Under the pieces are notes generated by a model. The model was not told the DNA's origin. It ran no database searches and saw only the letters and a program-made list of their open reading frames with translations. Position numbers and translations under genes: made by a program. Positions 36,775-46,599 of a stretch of DNA of 64,000 nucleotides are shown here, piece after piece. Position 1 is the stretch's first letter; the number at the start of each line of letters is the position of its first letter. Source of the stretch: Nostoc sp. LEGE 06077. GTDB lineage: Bacteria; Cyanobacteriota; Cyanobacteriia; Cyanobacteriales; Nostocaceae. The DNA lies in assembly GCF_015207705.1 (NCBI RefSeq), contig NZ_JADEWI010000002.1, forward strand, positions 124,001 through 188,000. The letters run 5' to 3'.

Positions 36775-36983
36775 GCTACTGTGTACACACCAGTCAAAAA
36801 TTTTTATGTTCAATCACATCCCGCCTAGAACTAAAGTTACAGGCTTATAGCCAAAGTCCACAAAGCTTGGACTAGAAGACATTTTTGGTTGAGTCATCTT
36901 GAGATGACTTGCGCTATGAGACTCGGAATTCATTCCGAGGCGGGATAGATGCAACACACGAATATTTGTGTGTACACCTTAGC
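36775..36983 (+). repeat. 209-bp structured element, copy 2
   Basis: Same length as copy 3. Terminal inverted repeats GCTACTGTGTACACA and TGTGTACACCTTAGC; inner stem TCCCGCC/GGCGGGA is perfect. Flanked not by a direct duplication but by the inverted decamers CCCTTGTAGG (36761-36770) and CCTACAAGGG (36983-36992). Confidence 0.88.
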
Positions 36984-38317
36984 CTACAAGGGAAGGGGAA
37001 TAAAACCTGTATTTGTATAGCCGTAGCCAGATTATTTAGGACATTGGTAAAGGATAAAACCTAGATAATATAAGACTTTTAACTCTGTCACCTGCCATAT
37101 CATCTATAAAGAGAAACGACCTTAATGATAAGTATTTCACCAGACACAATATTACAATGCAAACGCATCTTAACTTAATGTGAAATTCAGTTTGATAGCG
37201 GATGATGTCTGGTATGCTAAATTAATACTAAGACTTACGCAAAAACAGCTAAAACTCTATTCCCTACGTTTTTCCTCTGTGGTTCTGTGTTCCGTGTCCT
37301 GTGTGTAAGTCCTGAGTTTAAGTATATTAGTGACGAAGACATCCATGTTTGAGATGAACAGTAAATGTTCAAAGCCTCAAAACTATTGCGTCAATACTAT
37401 CATTCAAGTTTAGGTGTTGCTAATTAGTGCAATGAATTTTGTTTCGAGCTAAGACGCGAAGCATGGATCTTTATGCAATAGTTTAGGAATACCTGCAATT
37501 TGATTAGATTTAGAGTTTAGTTTTTCCTCAAACTAATTCTTGAGAATTTTTCTCAACTCTCAGTATTGATTAATTATTGTGAGTGAAATTTTGTTAAATC
37601 TATTTACTGTTTGAAAGCTATATGCTTTTTAAAAAATAGATTATGGATGGGCAAAATCTACCAAGGTTCTTAACACATAGTATTGATTGAAAGTCAACCT
37701 TAATAGATACAAAGATTCAATGTTGAGACTGGATATAAAAGCCTCGCGCTGTGTGTCTAGTATTTGACTAGCAAATTCATCAATAAACTTAGAGGTAGAG
37801 TATCTTTCGCTCTGCTATATCAAGCACCAAGCTAATTCATTTAAAGTTGAGAAAACTATTACAGGGCAAGCAATATGCTTGGCTTAATTAAGTAATGTAA
37901 AAATGTAAAGCTTAACCATACCATAGTAAAGCCTCTAGTTTTGGGCAAAATAACCCAATTTTTAGCGGTATATATCAAGCCTGCAAGCATTTATTTTGTA
38001 GCAGCATATTCTTTCCTGATGAGTCTTTCTTTAAAGATTTTTTTAACTTTGTGAGGGAAATAACTTGAATTTAAAGATTACATAAACTGAACTTTAGCGG
38101 GACATTAACTTCATAGTATCTTGATGTATTCTCGATAGTTTATGTAGAAATATTTAACAGTATATACTTAATAAAAATTTCCTTTTACTCTGATATTGTA
38201 GTAATATACAGTGTAATTAGTTACCCAGGTATTTGCGAACTTAAGTTCTAAAGTATTGGGATCAATGCTTTGCTTGTTTTCTTCGTACTCAGTTACGAAA
38301 AAGCTACAAATCCAATG

Positions 38318-38385
38318 CGGAATAGGTAGCTTTAAGTTTGTATTACTCCTAATACGGAATCAGTAGCCTTGAGTTTGTATTACTC
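38318..38385 (+). repeat. Two 31-bp direct repeats upstream of the di-heme gene
   Basis: 38318-38348 and 38355-38385 both begin CGGAAT, share GTAGC and end AGTTTGTATTACTC, with about four differences and a period of 37 bp. The second ends 29 bp before the ATG at 38415, so they lie in the leader or promoter. Confidence 0.75.
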
Positions 38386-38414
38386 AAATATTAAATAAGC
38401 TTGGAACTTAGTTA

Positions 38415-40790
38415 ATGCGAAAACAACAAAGATTTCTCTTATTGATAGTGGGTTTATCATTAGGCCTTTCAGTACTCATTGGCTATATAAACCCACAAAA
38501 GGTTTTTGGTCAGATTGCCCTTCCTGACGAAGAAACCTTATTTGCCCGCAGACGAGCCGAAGTTGCCACCAACTTCGTGGTTCAACCTCCGACTCGCCCT
38601 CTGCGTCCGGTAGAGCGTGTGCGCCGTGATACGTTTGGCGATGTTGGCATTACACCCGTTAGTACTGTCGCTCAGTTGGATAAATTAGTTTTTCCTTCTC
38701 TGCCAAACTCTGTGAAGGAAAGAGAACTAGAAGGTTCTACCTTCTTTACAACTCCAAACAGAATTGAAGACGGTTTCGGGTCGATGGCCATGCAAACTCG
38801 ATGTGCGGGTTGTCACTTAAATAACCTGGAGTCAGTCCCCAACGAAGGACTGCTCACAGGTACTTCTACTGTTAGTAGAGCTAACAGGTCAACTACTACT
38901 AACTTCAGTTTTGTATCTGGTGATACTCAAGTTAATGGTGGTAGAGCGCCTGGTAGGCGCTTAGATCCAGTCAATCCTGATGGTACGGCTGACTTAAATC
39001 GTCGTAGTCTAGCCACCAATCCTGAACTGCGTGAACTAGATGCGATTAATAGCACAGGAAGAACCGCCGCATTTACCGTATTTGGCGACTTTAACGCTTC
39101 AGCATCACCAGTCATTTTTGATGCCTTGAATGCTTCTAGTCCTAGTGGTCAGGATTTTGGTGGTTTCTTACAGCACGTACGCCCTCCAAGTGAAGAACTT
39201 AGAGCGCGGTTTGGTCTAGATTGCAAACCAGATGCTATCCCCAGCGTTGCGGAAGATAGAAACCTCATTGGCTTTGATAAGGCTACAGGCAAGAGTGCTA
39301 GTGGATTTAGACGTGCTATTACTGAACTGGCTGGCCCTCCATATATTGGTCGTGGGTTGATAGAAGCGATTCCCAACCAGGATATTGAGAACGTTTCTGA
39401 CCCCAACGATATCAGAGGTGACAATTCTTCCCTCAGAACTACTTTCTTTCAATGTACTGGTGATTGCGTCACCGGTGTAACCAATACAATTCCTCAGAAT
39501 GTGCCTTCTGGCCGAGAGGATCTTCTCGCCCAAGGGTTAGGACGGTTTGGTCTACGTGCCAATGGTACGGAAATGATGCAGTTTATTGTTGGAGGTATGT
39601 TTGGTAGTCTGAGTATGACTAACCGCATCTCTCCTTTTGAGCAAAATATTGCTAACCCCGCCATTGCTCCTTATAATGCCGGTTGCCGAAACGAAATACC
39701 TGACCCAGAACTGCCTGTCAGCAGACCATTTAGTGAGCGCAACTTCATCCGCTCGTTGGCTCCCCCAGAATTCGGCAGAAATCTCTTAGCTGTCCTCAGA
39801 GCTAAAGATCCTTCTAGACCTCTACCTGGTAACAATCCAGCTGCTAGAGTTCAACGAGGAGCGCAGTTGTTTGGTGTTGACTTGGTTGCCTTTTCTAACC
39901 GGATGATTCCCGGTAAGATGCCAAGAGGCGGCGATGGTCTAGATCCCAATGCTATTAACCAGAGCGATCGCATGGTTGGTTGCGTTAGCTGTCATATTCC
40001 CGTTCAAAGAACTGGTCAGTCTCCAGCTGTTGGCGACCCATCCTTGGGGCCTGATTCACAAGCACTGATAGATGCTCTTAGCTACCGTTGGGCGCCTATT
40101 TTCTCGGATATTAATATCCATAGAGGCCCAGTCATTGATGTTGAGAGAAATGCGCCAATTCCCCGCGATCCATTTCTTGTCAGCCGCGCAGATGCGTTTG
40201 GTCAAAGGCCAAGTGGTAATAATGTCGCTACCTTCATGACCTATGACCTAATGCGTAACTTTGCTAGTGATTCCTTCACAAACGTACGTGGAACTGCTAC
40301 AGGCGATCGCTTCCGCACACCACCTTTGATGGGGATTGGTAGAGTTGGCCCTCCATTCATGCACGATGCGCGTGTTTTCTTAAGTATCCTCACCCGTGAC
40401 ACCACACCTGCGGGTACTGTAACTACCAATAGGGATGCAACAAATGAACCTTTGGTTGTTCGCAATGTAGACGAAGCGCTTCTAGCAGCGATTGAGTTAC
40501 ATGACCTACCAGCGCCTGATGACTCTAAGACTTCTACTCTGCCAGGTGGTGGATGCCCTGTACCTCCAGGTGGTAAAGTCGTCAACAAGCTTGGCTATGA
40601 CGGTAGTCTTACCAGCAGTGACAAGATTGTTGTAGATTACGGCCCATCGCCTCAGAATGTCATTTGCCCACCATATAACAGTCCTCTTTCAACTACTAAT
40701 CGAAGTGAAGCACGGGAAGCTATGGCTCGTTTCCGTTCTCTCACACGCGATGATCAAAGAGCAATTATCGCTTTCTTGAGAGAGTTGTAA
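38415..40790 (+). CDS. Di-heme c-type peroxidase-like protein (copy 2)
   Basis: 791 aa, a full-length paralogue of the protein at 11868-14207, collinear from the mature N-terminus (LPDEETLFARRRAEV) to the end (RFRSLTRDDQRAIIAFLREL). An N-terminal signal segment (residues 7-24) suggests periplasmic location. Heme motifs are CAGCH (130-134) and CVSCH (before IPVQRTGQ). Shared blocks between them (TAFTVFGDF, AGPPYIGRGL, FRTPPLMG) give the family fingerprint. Two highly similar genes on opposite strands 24 kb apart suggest duplication with separate regulation. Electron donor and substrate unknown. Confidence 0.8.
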   Translation: MRKQQRFLLLIVGLSLGLSVLIGYINPQKVFGQIALPDEETLFARRRAEVATNFVVQPPTRPLRPVERVRRDTFGDVGITPVSTVAQLDKLVFPSLPNSVKERELEGSTFFTTPNRIEDGFGSMAMQTRCAGCHLNNLESVPNEGLLTGTSTVSRANRSTTTNFSFVSGDTQVNGGRAPGRRLDPVNPDGTADLNRRSLATNPELRELDAINSTGRTAAFTVFGDFNASASPVIFDALNASSPSGQDFGGFLQHVRPPSEELRARFGLDCKPDAIPSVAEDRNLIGFDKATGKSASGFRRAITELAGPPYIGRGLIEAIPNQDIENVSDPNDIRGDNSSLRTTFFQCTGDCVTGVTNTIPQNVPSGREDLLAQGLGRFGLRANGTEMMQFIVGGMFGSLSMTNRISPFEQNIANPAIAPYNAGCRNEIPDPELPVSRPFSERNFIRSLAPPEFGRNLLAVLRAKDPSRPLPGNNPAARVQRGAQLFGVDLVAFSNRMIPGKMPRGGDGLDPNAINQSDRMVGCVSCHIPVQRTGQSPAVGDPSLGPDSQALIDALSYRWAPIFSDINIHRGPVIDVERNAPIPRDPFLVSRADAFGQRPSGNNVATFMTYDLMRNFASDSFTNVRGTATGDRFRTPPLMGIGRVGPPFMHDARVFLSILTRDTTPAGTVTTNRDATNEPLVVRNVDEALLAAIELHDLPAPDDSKTSTLPGGGCPVPPGGKVVNKLGYDGSLTSSDKIVVDYGPSPQNVICPPYNSPLSTTNRSEAREAMARFRSLTRDDQRAIIAFLREL

Positions 40791-40832
40791 AGGGTCTTGA
40801 TCTGACATTGATTTTTTAATCATTGAATTATG

Positions 40833-40863
40833 GGGACGTTCTAAAAAACGTCCCTTATTTTTT
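40833..40863 (+). terminator. Rho-independent terminator of the second di-heme gene
   Basis: GGGACGTT (40833-40840) pairs with AACGTCCC (40847-40854), followed by TTATTTTTT. It lies 43 bases past the stop codon. Confidence 0.88.
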
Positions 40864-40896
40864 CGTCCGATCTCGACAGTCTATAAGTAAAAAAGG

Positions 40897-41460
40897 TTAA
40901 AATTCGACTCCTGTATAACCAGTAATTATCCAGACGAGGGAACGAGCAAGATCCCGAAGAATGCGGTCAGTAGATTCTAATTCACTTGCTTCCGATGGTA
41001 CTGAGACAGGAGTAAAAGCAATACCTCGACTACCAAGGACTAATGTAGCGATCGCCATAGCTCTGGGCATATGAAATTTAGAAGTAATCAGGAATATATG
41101 TTGTATGCGCTGTTGCTGGAAAACTTCTACTAAAGTCGTAAAGTTAGTGACTGTATCTTTAGCACGATAGTCAAGGTAATATCGATCATCAGTAATACCC
41201 TCGGCATGAAAAATTGCTCGTGCTTCGCGGGGAGGAAGACCAGAAGAAACCCAAATTTTTATACCTGGATAAAATTGAGCAAACAAGGCAGTGAACTCTT
41301 GTCGGTTTGCGCCACCACCGAGGGTTAAGATAGCTTGGGGTTGAGGACTTTGGTAGTAAGCAATTGCTAGTCTGACAGGAATAGTCAGTAGTAAAGCGAG
41401 AATCAAACCCACTAGTAACCACATCAATTTTCTTCTCAGTCGGTATATTGGCAATTTCAT
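40897..41460 (-). CDS. YdcF-family (DUF218) membrane-anchored protein
   Basis: 187 aa. One N-terminal membrane helix (LMWLLVGLILALLLTI) is followed by a DUF218 domain with the family motifs AILTLGGGANRQE near the start and FLITSKFHMPRAMAIA in the middle. E. coli relatives (SanA, ElyC, YdcF) act in envelope integrity, and the fold suggests nucleotide-linked chemistry. Convergent with the di-heme gene and flanked on its other side by the gap containing element copy 3. Confidence 0.85.
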   Translation of the reverse strand: MKLPIYRLRRKLMWLLVGLILALLLTIPVRLAIAYYQSPQPQAILTLGGGANRQEFTALFAQFYPGIKIWVSSGLPPREARAIFHAEGITDDRYYLDYRAKDTVTNFTTLVEVFQQQRIQHIFLITSKFHMPRAMAIATLVLGSRGIAFTPVSVPSEASELESTDRILRDLARSLVWIITGYTGVEF

Positions 41461-42085
41461 AACGCCTGGTCTGTCTGATTAAGTTTGAGAGGTTTTGTCT
41501 TATACTAATTGCAATTTGCAGCCCTAAAATTCAACATCGATTAATCCTATTTCACACGATGTGCAGCTTATTTTTGCAACCCCACTTCCATTCCTCTCCC
41601 CGCAACGGAGCTACGGTGTACACACAAGTCAAAAATTTTCGTGTTCAACCACATCCCGCCTGGAACTTTAGTTCTAGGCTCATAGCCAAAGTCCACAAAA
41701 CGTGGACTGGAAGACATTTTTGGTTGAGTCATCTTCAGATGACTTGCGCTATGAGACTCGGAATTCATTCCGAGGCGGGACAGATGCACTCAACGAACAT
41801 TTATGTGTACACTATAGCCGCAACGGAGAGAGGCTTTGATTCTTGCTCCCTTTCCCTTGTAGGGAAAGGGTTGGGGGTTAGGTTTGAAAGAAAGTTGCAC
41901 AAGGCGGCCGTTATTTCAATAGAAATATACCCAACCAAGAGCCAAATGCGAGGTTTCTGCTCAACTTAGTGCAATGCGATATTGGTCTTTATGTTGGAAT
42001 CAAGTGCTATTATTACCTCTGCATACTTAAAGTAAATATTGGTAGAGAAGCAATTGCATCTTTACACCGCAACGCACAGTTACTT
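41461..42085. other. Divergent intergenic region with element copy 3
   Basis: 625 bp between the leftward YdcF-family gene and rightward pyrB. A 209-bp element sits in the middle with its target duplication. A filler sequence CCCTTGTAGGGAAAGGG follows near 41850-41868. Open frames that run across the element are chance products of its sequence. Confidence 0.75.
41610..41818 (+). repeat. 209-bp structured element, copy 3, with target duplication
   Basis: Terminal inverted repeats GCTACGGTGTACACA (41610-41624) and TGTGTACACTATAGC (41804-41818). The 9-bp sequence CGCAACGGA occurs directly on both sides (41601-41609 and 41819-41827), proving insertion of a defined unit. Inside are seven more complementary segments that nest into a branched fold. 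No open frame of its own is plausible. Confidence 0.93.
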
Positions 42086-43090
42086 ATGCCTACTACCACC
42101 TGGAACCGTCATCACGTAATTTCCCTAGCTGATTTTACTAACGCTGAATACAATACTGTTTTACAAACTGCTGCCAGTTTTCAAGAAGTGCTATCACGGC
42201 GGACAAAGAAAGTACCAACCTTGCAAGGACAGGTGGTGGCGAATTTATTTTTTGAACCTTCTACCCGCACTCGCAGTAGTTTTGAACTCGCGGCGAAACG
42301 TTTAAGTGCAGATACCTTAAATTTTGCGGCTTCAACTTCTTCCATGACCAAGGGCGAGACAATTCTCGATACAGCCAAGACTTATTTAGCGATGGGTACT
42401 GATATTATGGTCATCCGTCATAAAGAAGCAGGAGTCCCTAATGCGATCGCCCAAGAAATGGATCGTTTGGGTGTGCGAGTTAGCGTGCTGAATGCGGGTG
42501 ACGGTCAACATGAACATCCTTCCCAAGCATTACTTGATTTATTTACAATTTGTACTTTAATTGACCGCGATCGCCCGAATATCGAAATGTTGGCGGGAAA
42601 AAAAATTGCGATCGTAGGGGATATTTTACATTCTCGTGTAGCGCGATCGAATATTTGGAGTTTAATTGCCAGTGGCGCACAAGTCCATCTGGCTGCACCA
42701 CCGACGCTTTTACCCAAATTATTTGCTGAGTATATATATAGTGAGAAAACAGATACACTGAATGGGCAATTGTTTTTACACTGGCAATTAGAACCAGCCT
42801 TGGAAGATGCTGATTTTATCATGACTTTACGCTTGCAAAAAGAACGAATGACAGCCCATTTACTCCCCAGTTTGCGAGAATATCATCAGTTATTTGGCAT
42901 TACCCGACAAAAATTGCAACTGTGTCAACCAAATGTGAAAGTTTTACACCCCGGCCCCGTTAATCGCGGTGTAGAAATTAGCTCTGATTTAATGGATGAC
43001 GCAGAATTTAGCTTGATTCAGTCACAAGTTACCAGTGGTGTAGCTGTCAGAATGGCGTTGTTGTATTTGATTGGTAGTGGAAAGACTTAA
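42086..43090 (+). CDS. pyrB: Aspartate carbamoyltransferase catalytic subunit
   Basis: 334 aa from ATG 42086 ([14 protein letters not shown]). It catalyses carbamoyl phosphate plus aspartate to carbamoyl aspartate, the committed step of pyrimidine synthesis. The carbamoyl phosphate loop [19 protein letters not shown], the segment [25 protein letters not shown] and the C-terminal [12 protein letters not shown] are all intact. The frame stays open upstream to 41969, but those residues are not family-like. No pyrI or other pyrimidine genes are adjacent. Confidence 0.95.
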   Translation: MPTTTWNRHHVISLADFTNAEYNTVLQTAASFQEVLSRRTKKVPTLQGQVVANLFFEPSTRTRSSFELAAKRLSADTLNFAASTSSMTKGETILDTAKTYLAMGTDIMVIRHKEAGVPNAIAQEMDRLGVRVSVLNAGDGQHEHPSQALLDLFTICTLIDRDRPNIEMLAGKKIAIVGDILHSRVARSNIWSLIASGAQVHLAAPPTLLPKLFAEYIYSEKTDTLNGQLFLHWQLEPALEDADFIMTLRLQKERMTAHLLPSLREYHQLFGITRQKLQLCQPNVKVLHPGPVNRGVEISSDLMDDAEFSLIQSQVTSGVAVRMALLYLIGSGKT

Positions 43091-43177
43091 TTTTGATTTT
43101 AGGAAACTTTGTTTAGTTTGTTTGTTTTGTTTCCTATACATTAATATAACAATATTAATATAATTTAAATGTAAGTT

Positions 43178-43570
43178 GTGCCTGAAACCCGTGTTGTTTT
43201 CTACCAAGAAGACAAAGGGGAAGTTCCTGTGCTGGATTGGCTGACAAAACTTTTGCACGAAGACCGCAAAGGTTATGCAAATTGTGCGGCTCGAATCAAA
43301 CAACTTGCAGCATCAGGATACGAACTTCGTCGTCCGGCTGTTGATTACTTGCGCGATGGTATATATGAGCTTAGGGCAAAACATATTCATGTTCAGTACC
43401 GCATTCTTTACTTTTTTCATGGTCAAAATGTGGCAATTCTGGCACATGCAATCATAAAAGAAGGCACAGCTGTACCGCCAATTGATATCGAACGGGCGAT
43501 CGCCCGCAAGCTGATATTTGAACAAAACCCCGAAGTTCACACCTACGTAGAAGAACAAAAAGATGGCTAA
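43178..43570 (+). CDS. HigB/RelE-type toxin (phage-derived Gp49-like)
   Basis: 130 aa, GTG start. The sequence has the layout of the Gp49-like/HigB family: VVFYQEDKGEVPVLDWL at the N-terminus, then LRDGIYELRAKHIHVQYRILYFFHGQNVAILAHAI, where RelE-fold toxins keep their basic catalytic residues. Relatives cut mRNA on the ribosome. It overlaps the following antitoxin gene by 8 bases, toxin first, as in higBA loci. Activity not shown. Confidence 0.82.
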   Translation: MPETRVVFYQEDKGEVPVLDWLTKLLHEDRKGYANCAARIKQLAASGYELRRPAVDYLRDGIYELRAKHIHVQYRILYFFHGQNVAILAHAIIKEGTAVPPIDIERAIARKLIFEQNPEVHTYVEEQKDG

Positions 43571-43874
43571 GACTAGCGATGCAATCAAAATTATTGACAA
43601 AATAACCAACAGTGATTCTGAACTTCAAGCATTAGTAGAAGAAGCCTCCATTAATGCAGAAGTTGCACAGCTGATTTATGAAGCCAGAACAAAAGCAGGA
43701 TTAACACAGAAGCAACTGGCGGAACTGGTTGGTACAAAACAGCCTGTAATTGCCAGATTGGAGGATGCTGATTACGAAGGACATTCTCTGTCAATGCTGC
43801 AAAAAATCGCTCATGTTCTTAAGCAACGGGTAGTGATTCAGCTTACGCCAATCGAACATGAACAAAATGCTTGA
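43563..43874 (+). CDS. HigA-type XRE antitoxin
   Basis: 103 aa. A helical N-terminal part is followed by an XRE helix-turn-helix (AGLTQKQLAELVGTKQPVIARLEDADYEGHSLSMLQKIAHVL). It would neutralise the upstream toxin and repress their shared promoter. The 8-base overlap gives translational coupling. It ends 3 bases before the convergent hybrid kinase stop codon. Confidence 0.85.
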   Translation: MAKTSDAIKIIDKITNSDSELQALVEEASINAEVAQLIYEARTKAGLTQKQLAELVGTKQPVIARLEDADYEGHSLSMLQKIAHVLKQRVVIQLTPIEHEQNA

Positions 43875-43877
43875 CCA

Positions 43878-46151
43878 TCAAACATTGTCGTTGAGAATCT
43901 CTTGCAAACTCAGCAATAATTCATTCACAGTATAGGGTTTAGAGAGGAATTTCTTGACACCTATTTTCATAATTTCCGCCAATTTATCTTTAGGCATGAG
44001 TCCGCTGGTGGCAATAACTTTGACTTGGGGGTTGATTTTTTGTAAAGTACGGATTGCCGTAACCCCATCCAATGAGGGCAACATAATATCCATGAGGACA
44101 ACATTAATTTTATCGGCATTTTTGGCATATTGAGCGATCGCCTCAATGCCATCACCAGCAATTAAAGTTTTGTAGTTATGAGTTTCTAGGGATGTTGTTG
44201 TAATTTCCTGAATCGAGGGTTCATCATCCACCACCAGAATTAATTCTCCATGACCTATTTGCAGGGTTATTTCTTCTTGGCTAAAGGTTTCCTGTTCCCC
44301 CACTGCTGGTAAATAAACCCTAAAGCAAGTACCATTTGCTATTTGGCTTTCTACACTCACAAAGCCACCGTGACTTTTGAGAATTCCTAGAACCGTGGAA
44401 AGTCCTAAACCTGTGCCTTGTCCTACCGCTTTAGTCGTGAAAAATGGCTCAAAGATTCTATCTAAAATTTCTTCGGGAATGCCAATACCCGTATCGCAGA
44501 CACTAATCACTATATAGGGGCCGACTTTGGCATCTAAATTCATCCGGGCGTAATTTTCGTCAATTAATAAATTTTCCGCCGTAATAGTTAAAGTACCACC
44601 ATCAGGCATCGCATCACGGGCGTTGACGCAGAGATTCATCAGGACTTGATGGAGTTGGGTACTATCTCCCGAAACTACCCACAATTCAGGTGATAAGTCA
44701 AGGCGAACCTCAATAGATTTGGGTAGCGTCTCTTTTAAAATCTTGGAAACTTCCACAATTAAGTGTCTAGGTTGTAAATTGATGCGATGACCTTCGACAC
44801 CCCGCGCAAACGATAGCACCTGTTTAACTAAATCTGCACCTCGTTTGGCATTGATTTCTAAAATTTCTAACAAATGTTGCGTTCGCTCATCAGCATCGGG
44901 AAATTTTAGCGGTAATAGTTGCGCCCCCGCTAAAATCGGTGTGAGGATATTGTTGAGATCATGGGCAATACCACTGGCTAAAGTCCCGATGCTTTCCATC
45001 CGTTGGGCGCGAAATAACTGCGCTTCTAAGTGTTTTTTCTCAGTAATATCTGTATCAACGGTTAAAATAGATTGGGGTCTTCCCTGGGAATCACGTACTA
45101 AACTCCAACGACTAGCAACTAATACTTGTTTATGAGTTTTAGTCCGTTTTGTTAATTCACCTTGCCACTTACCTTTGCGGACGACGTTTAACCAAGCGGC
45201 TTCAAATTCGGGAGAAGATTCATCAAACAATAATTCACTGGCATTTTTGCCCCAAGCCTCTGATGCTTGCCAGCCATAAAGATTTTCAGCACCTTTATTC
45301 CAAAACAGAATTTTATTTTCTAAATCGCGGACACAAATAGCATCGGTGGTGATGTCTAATAATGCGGCTTGTTCACGGATTTTTGCTTCTGCTTGTTTGG
45401 TTTCACTGATATCGATACTAGCGCAAGTTATCCCCACGATATCTTGCGACTCATTTCGCAATGGCTCAACAGTCAAGTCATAATAGCGATCGCCTTTATC
45501 AGTAGTTAGCGATACTTCCTCTCGCGTACCTATGCCTGTAGTTAGGACACTATTTTTAATCGCGGTAAGATTTTCAGCATCTTCCAATGAGATAAGTTCT
45601 GAGTCGTGTTTGCCCAGCATATCTTGTGTTGTCCACCCAGAAATAGAGTTATAAACCCAGGTGTAGCGTAAATCTTTATCTTGATTGAACACAAAAATTG
45701 GTGAATTTTTCAGGGCTACGCGAAATCGTTCTTCGCTTTGACGTAGGGCATCTTCAATGCGTTGACGCTCAATCGCATAGCGCATAGAACGCACTAGCAA
45801 ATCACCAGTTACTTGCCCCTTAACTAAATAATCTTGCGCTCCTTCCTGCATAGCGCGGAGTGCTAAAGTTTCATCATCTAAGCCTGTGAGGACAATAATT
45901 GGTGTAGCTTTTGCTTGGCTGTTGGCACTCAAAAAAGTGCTAATACCTTGACTATCAGGTAGAGAAAGGTCTAAAAGCATCAAATCAAAACTATCATCGG
46001 CTAACAAGTTGAGTGCTTCCGACAATTGCTCAACAGGACGTAACTCTACCTTTACGGTCTTGACTTCCTTTAATAACTCCTGTAATAGAAAAACATCCCC
46101 AGGGTTATCTTCTACTAATAAAACTTTGATTAATTCTCCTGCCATATCCAT
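43878..46151 (-). CDS. Hybrid histidine kinase, REC-PAS-PAS-HisKA-HATPase-REC
   Basis: 757 aa, soluble. The N-terminal receiver (VEDNPGDVF, Asp in [13 protein letters not shown], Lys in YLVKGQ) is followed by two PAS domains (about 140-255 and 265-375). HisKA is of the HDLNN type ([14 protein letters not shown]), HATPase has N box [16 protein letters not shown]1 DTGIGIPEE and G2 GTGLGLSTV, and a C-terminal receiver ends it (Asp in [13 protein letters not shown], Lys in KFLSKPYT). It is the last gene of a three-gene unit; its ATG overlaps the stop of the Rcp1-like gene by one base (TAATG), so it is coupled to it. Confidence 0.93.
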   Translation of the reverse strand: MDMAGELIKVLLVEDNPGDVFLLQELLKEVKTVKVELRPVEQLSEALNLLADDSFDLMLLDLSLPDSQGISTFLSANSQAKATPIIVLTGLDDETLALRAMQEGAQDYLVKGQVTGDLLVRSMRYAIERQRIEDALRQSEERFRVALKNSPIFVFNQDKDLRYTWVYNSISGWTTQDMLGKHDSELISLEDAENLTAIKNSVLTTGIGTREEVSLTTDKGDRYYDLTVEPLRNESQDIVGITCASIDISETKQAEAKIREQAALLDITTDAICVRDLENKILFWNKGAENLYGWQASEAWGKNASELLFDESSPEFEAAWLNVVRKGKWQGELTKRTKTHKQVLVASRWSLVRDSQGRPQSILTVDTDITEKKHLEAQLFRAQRMESIGTLASGIAHDLNNILTPILAGAQLLPLKFPDADERTQHLLEILEINAKRGADLVKQVLSFARGVEGHRINLQPRHLIVEVSKILKETLPKSIEVRLDLSPELWVVSGDSTQLHQVLMNLCVNARDAMPDGGTLTITAENLLIDENYARMNLDAKVGPYIVISVCDTGIGIPEEILDRIFEPFFTTKAVGQGTGLGLSTVLGILKSHGGFVSVESQIANGTCFRVYLPAVGEQETFSQEEITLQIGHGELILVVDDEPSIQEITTTSLETHNYKTLIAGDGIEAIAQYAKNADKINVVLMDIMLPSLDGVTAIRTLQKINPQVKVIATSGLMPKDKLAEIMKIGVKKFLSKPYTVNELLLSLQEILNDNV

Positions 46152-46597
46152 TACTCCGGCGGCAGTTTTACGATCGCAAACCAGAAATTTTCTATGGATT
46201 GTACAATTTTAACGAATTGATCAAAATCGACCGGCTTGGTGATATAGCAATTGGCAGCTAAGTTATAGGCTTTAAGTATATCTTCTTCTGACTGGGAAGT
46301 TGTCAGCACAACCACAGGAATCCGTTTAAGATGGTCGTCAGATTTAATTTCTGCCAGTACTTCCCGTCCATCTTTTCTCGGTAAGTTTAAATCTAACAAT
46401 ACAATATCAGGATGGGGTTTTCTGGCATAGCTATCCTGCTTACGTAAAAATGCCATTGCCTCTACGCCATCTTCTACAATATTCAGGTTAATTGAGATTT
46501 TGCTATCTTGTAGAGCAATGCGTGTAAGTTCAGCATCACCAGGATTATCTTCGACTAACAAAACCTCAATTGGCATAATTATTGGTTTATTATTCAC
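46151..46597 (-). CDS. Rcp1-like response regulator
   Basis: 148 aa receiver without output domain. Signature [19 protein letters not shown], phospho-acceptor Asp in VLLDLNLPRKDG, VLTTSQSEEDI and Lys in CYITKPVDF are those of Rcp1, the partner of cyanobacterial phytochrome Cph1. It lies 2 bases after the photoreceptor-type kinase gene and overlaps the next kinase by one base, so it probably carries phosphate between them. Confidence 0.92.
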   Translation of the reverse strand: MNNKPIIMPIEVLLVEDNPGDAELTRIALQDSKISINLNIVEDGVEAMAFLRKQDSYARKPHPDIVLLDLNLPRKDGREVLAEIKSDDHLKRIPVVVLTTSQSEEDILKAYNLAANCYITKPVDFDQFVKIVQSIENFWFAIVKLPPE

Positions 46598-46599
46598 GA

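Larger units (their letters stand above)
36630..38414. other. 1.8-kb gene-free region
   Basis: AT-rich, no convincing coding frame. It contains copy 2 of the 209-bp element (36775-36983), a common filler repeat near 37240-37315 (starting AAGACTTACGCAAAAACAG and ending GTGTAAGTCCTGAG), and two 31-bp direct repeats just before the di-heme gene (38318-38385). The remaining kilobase is unassigned; it may be a long leader. Confidence 0.65.

Noticed and set aside
41559-41969. A 136-codon plus-strand open frame before pyrB
   Set aside because: It runs straight across the 209-bp mobile element and filler repeats; its residues come from inverted repeats, and there is no ribosome binding site.
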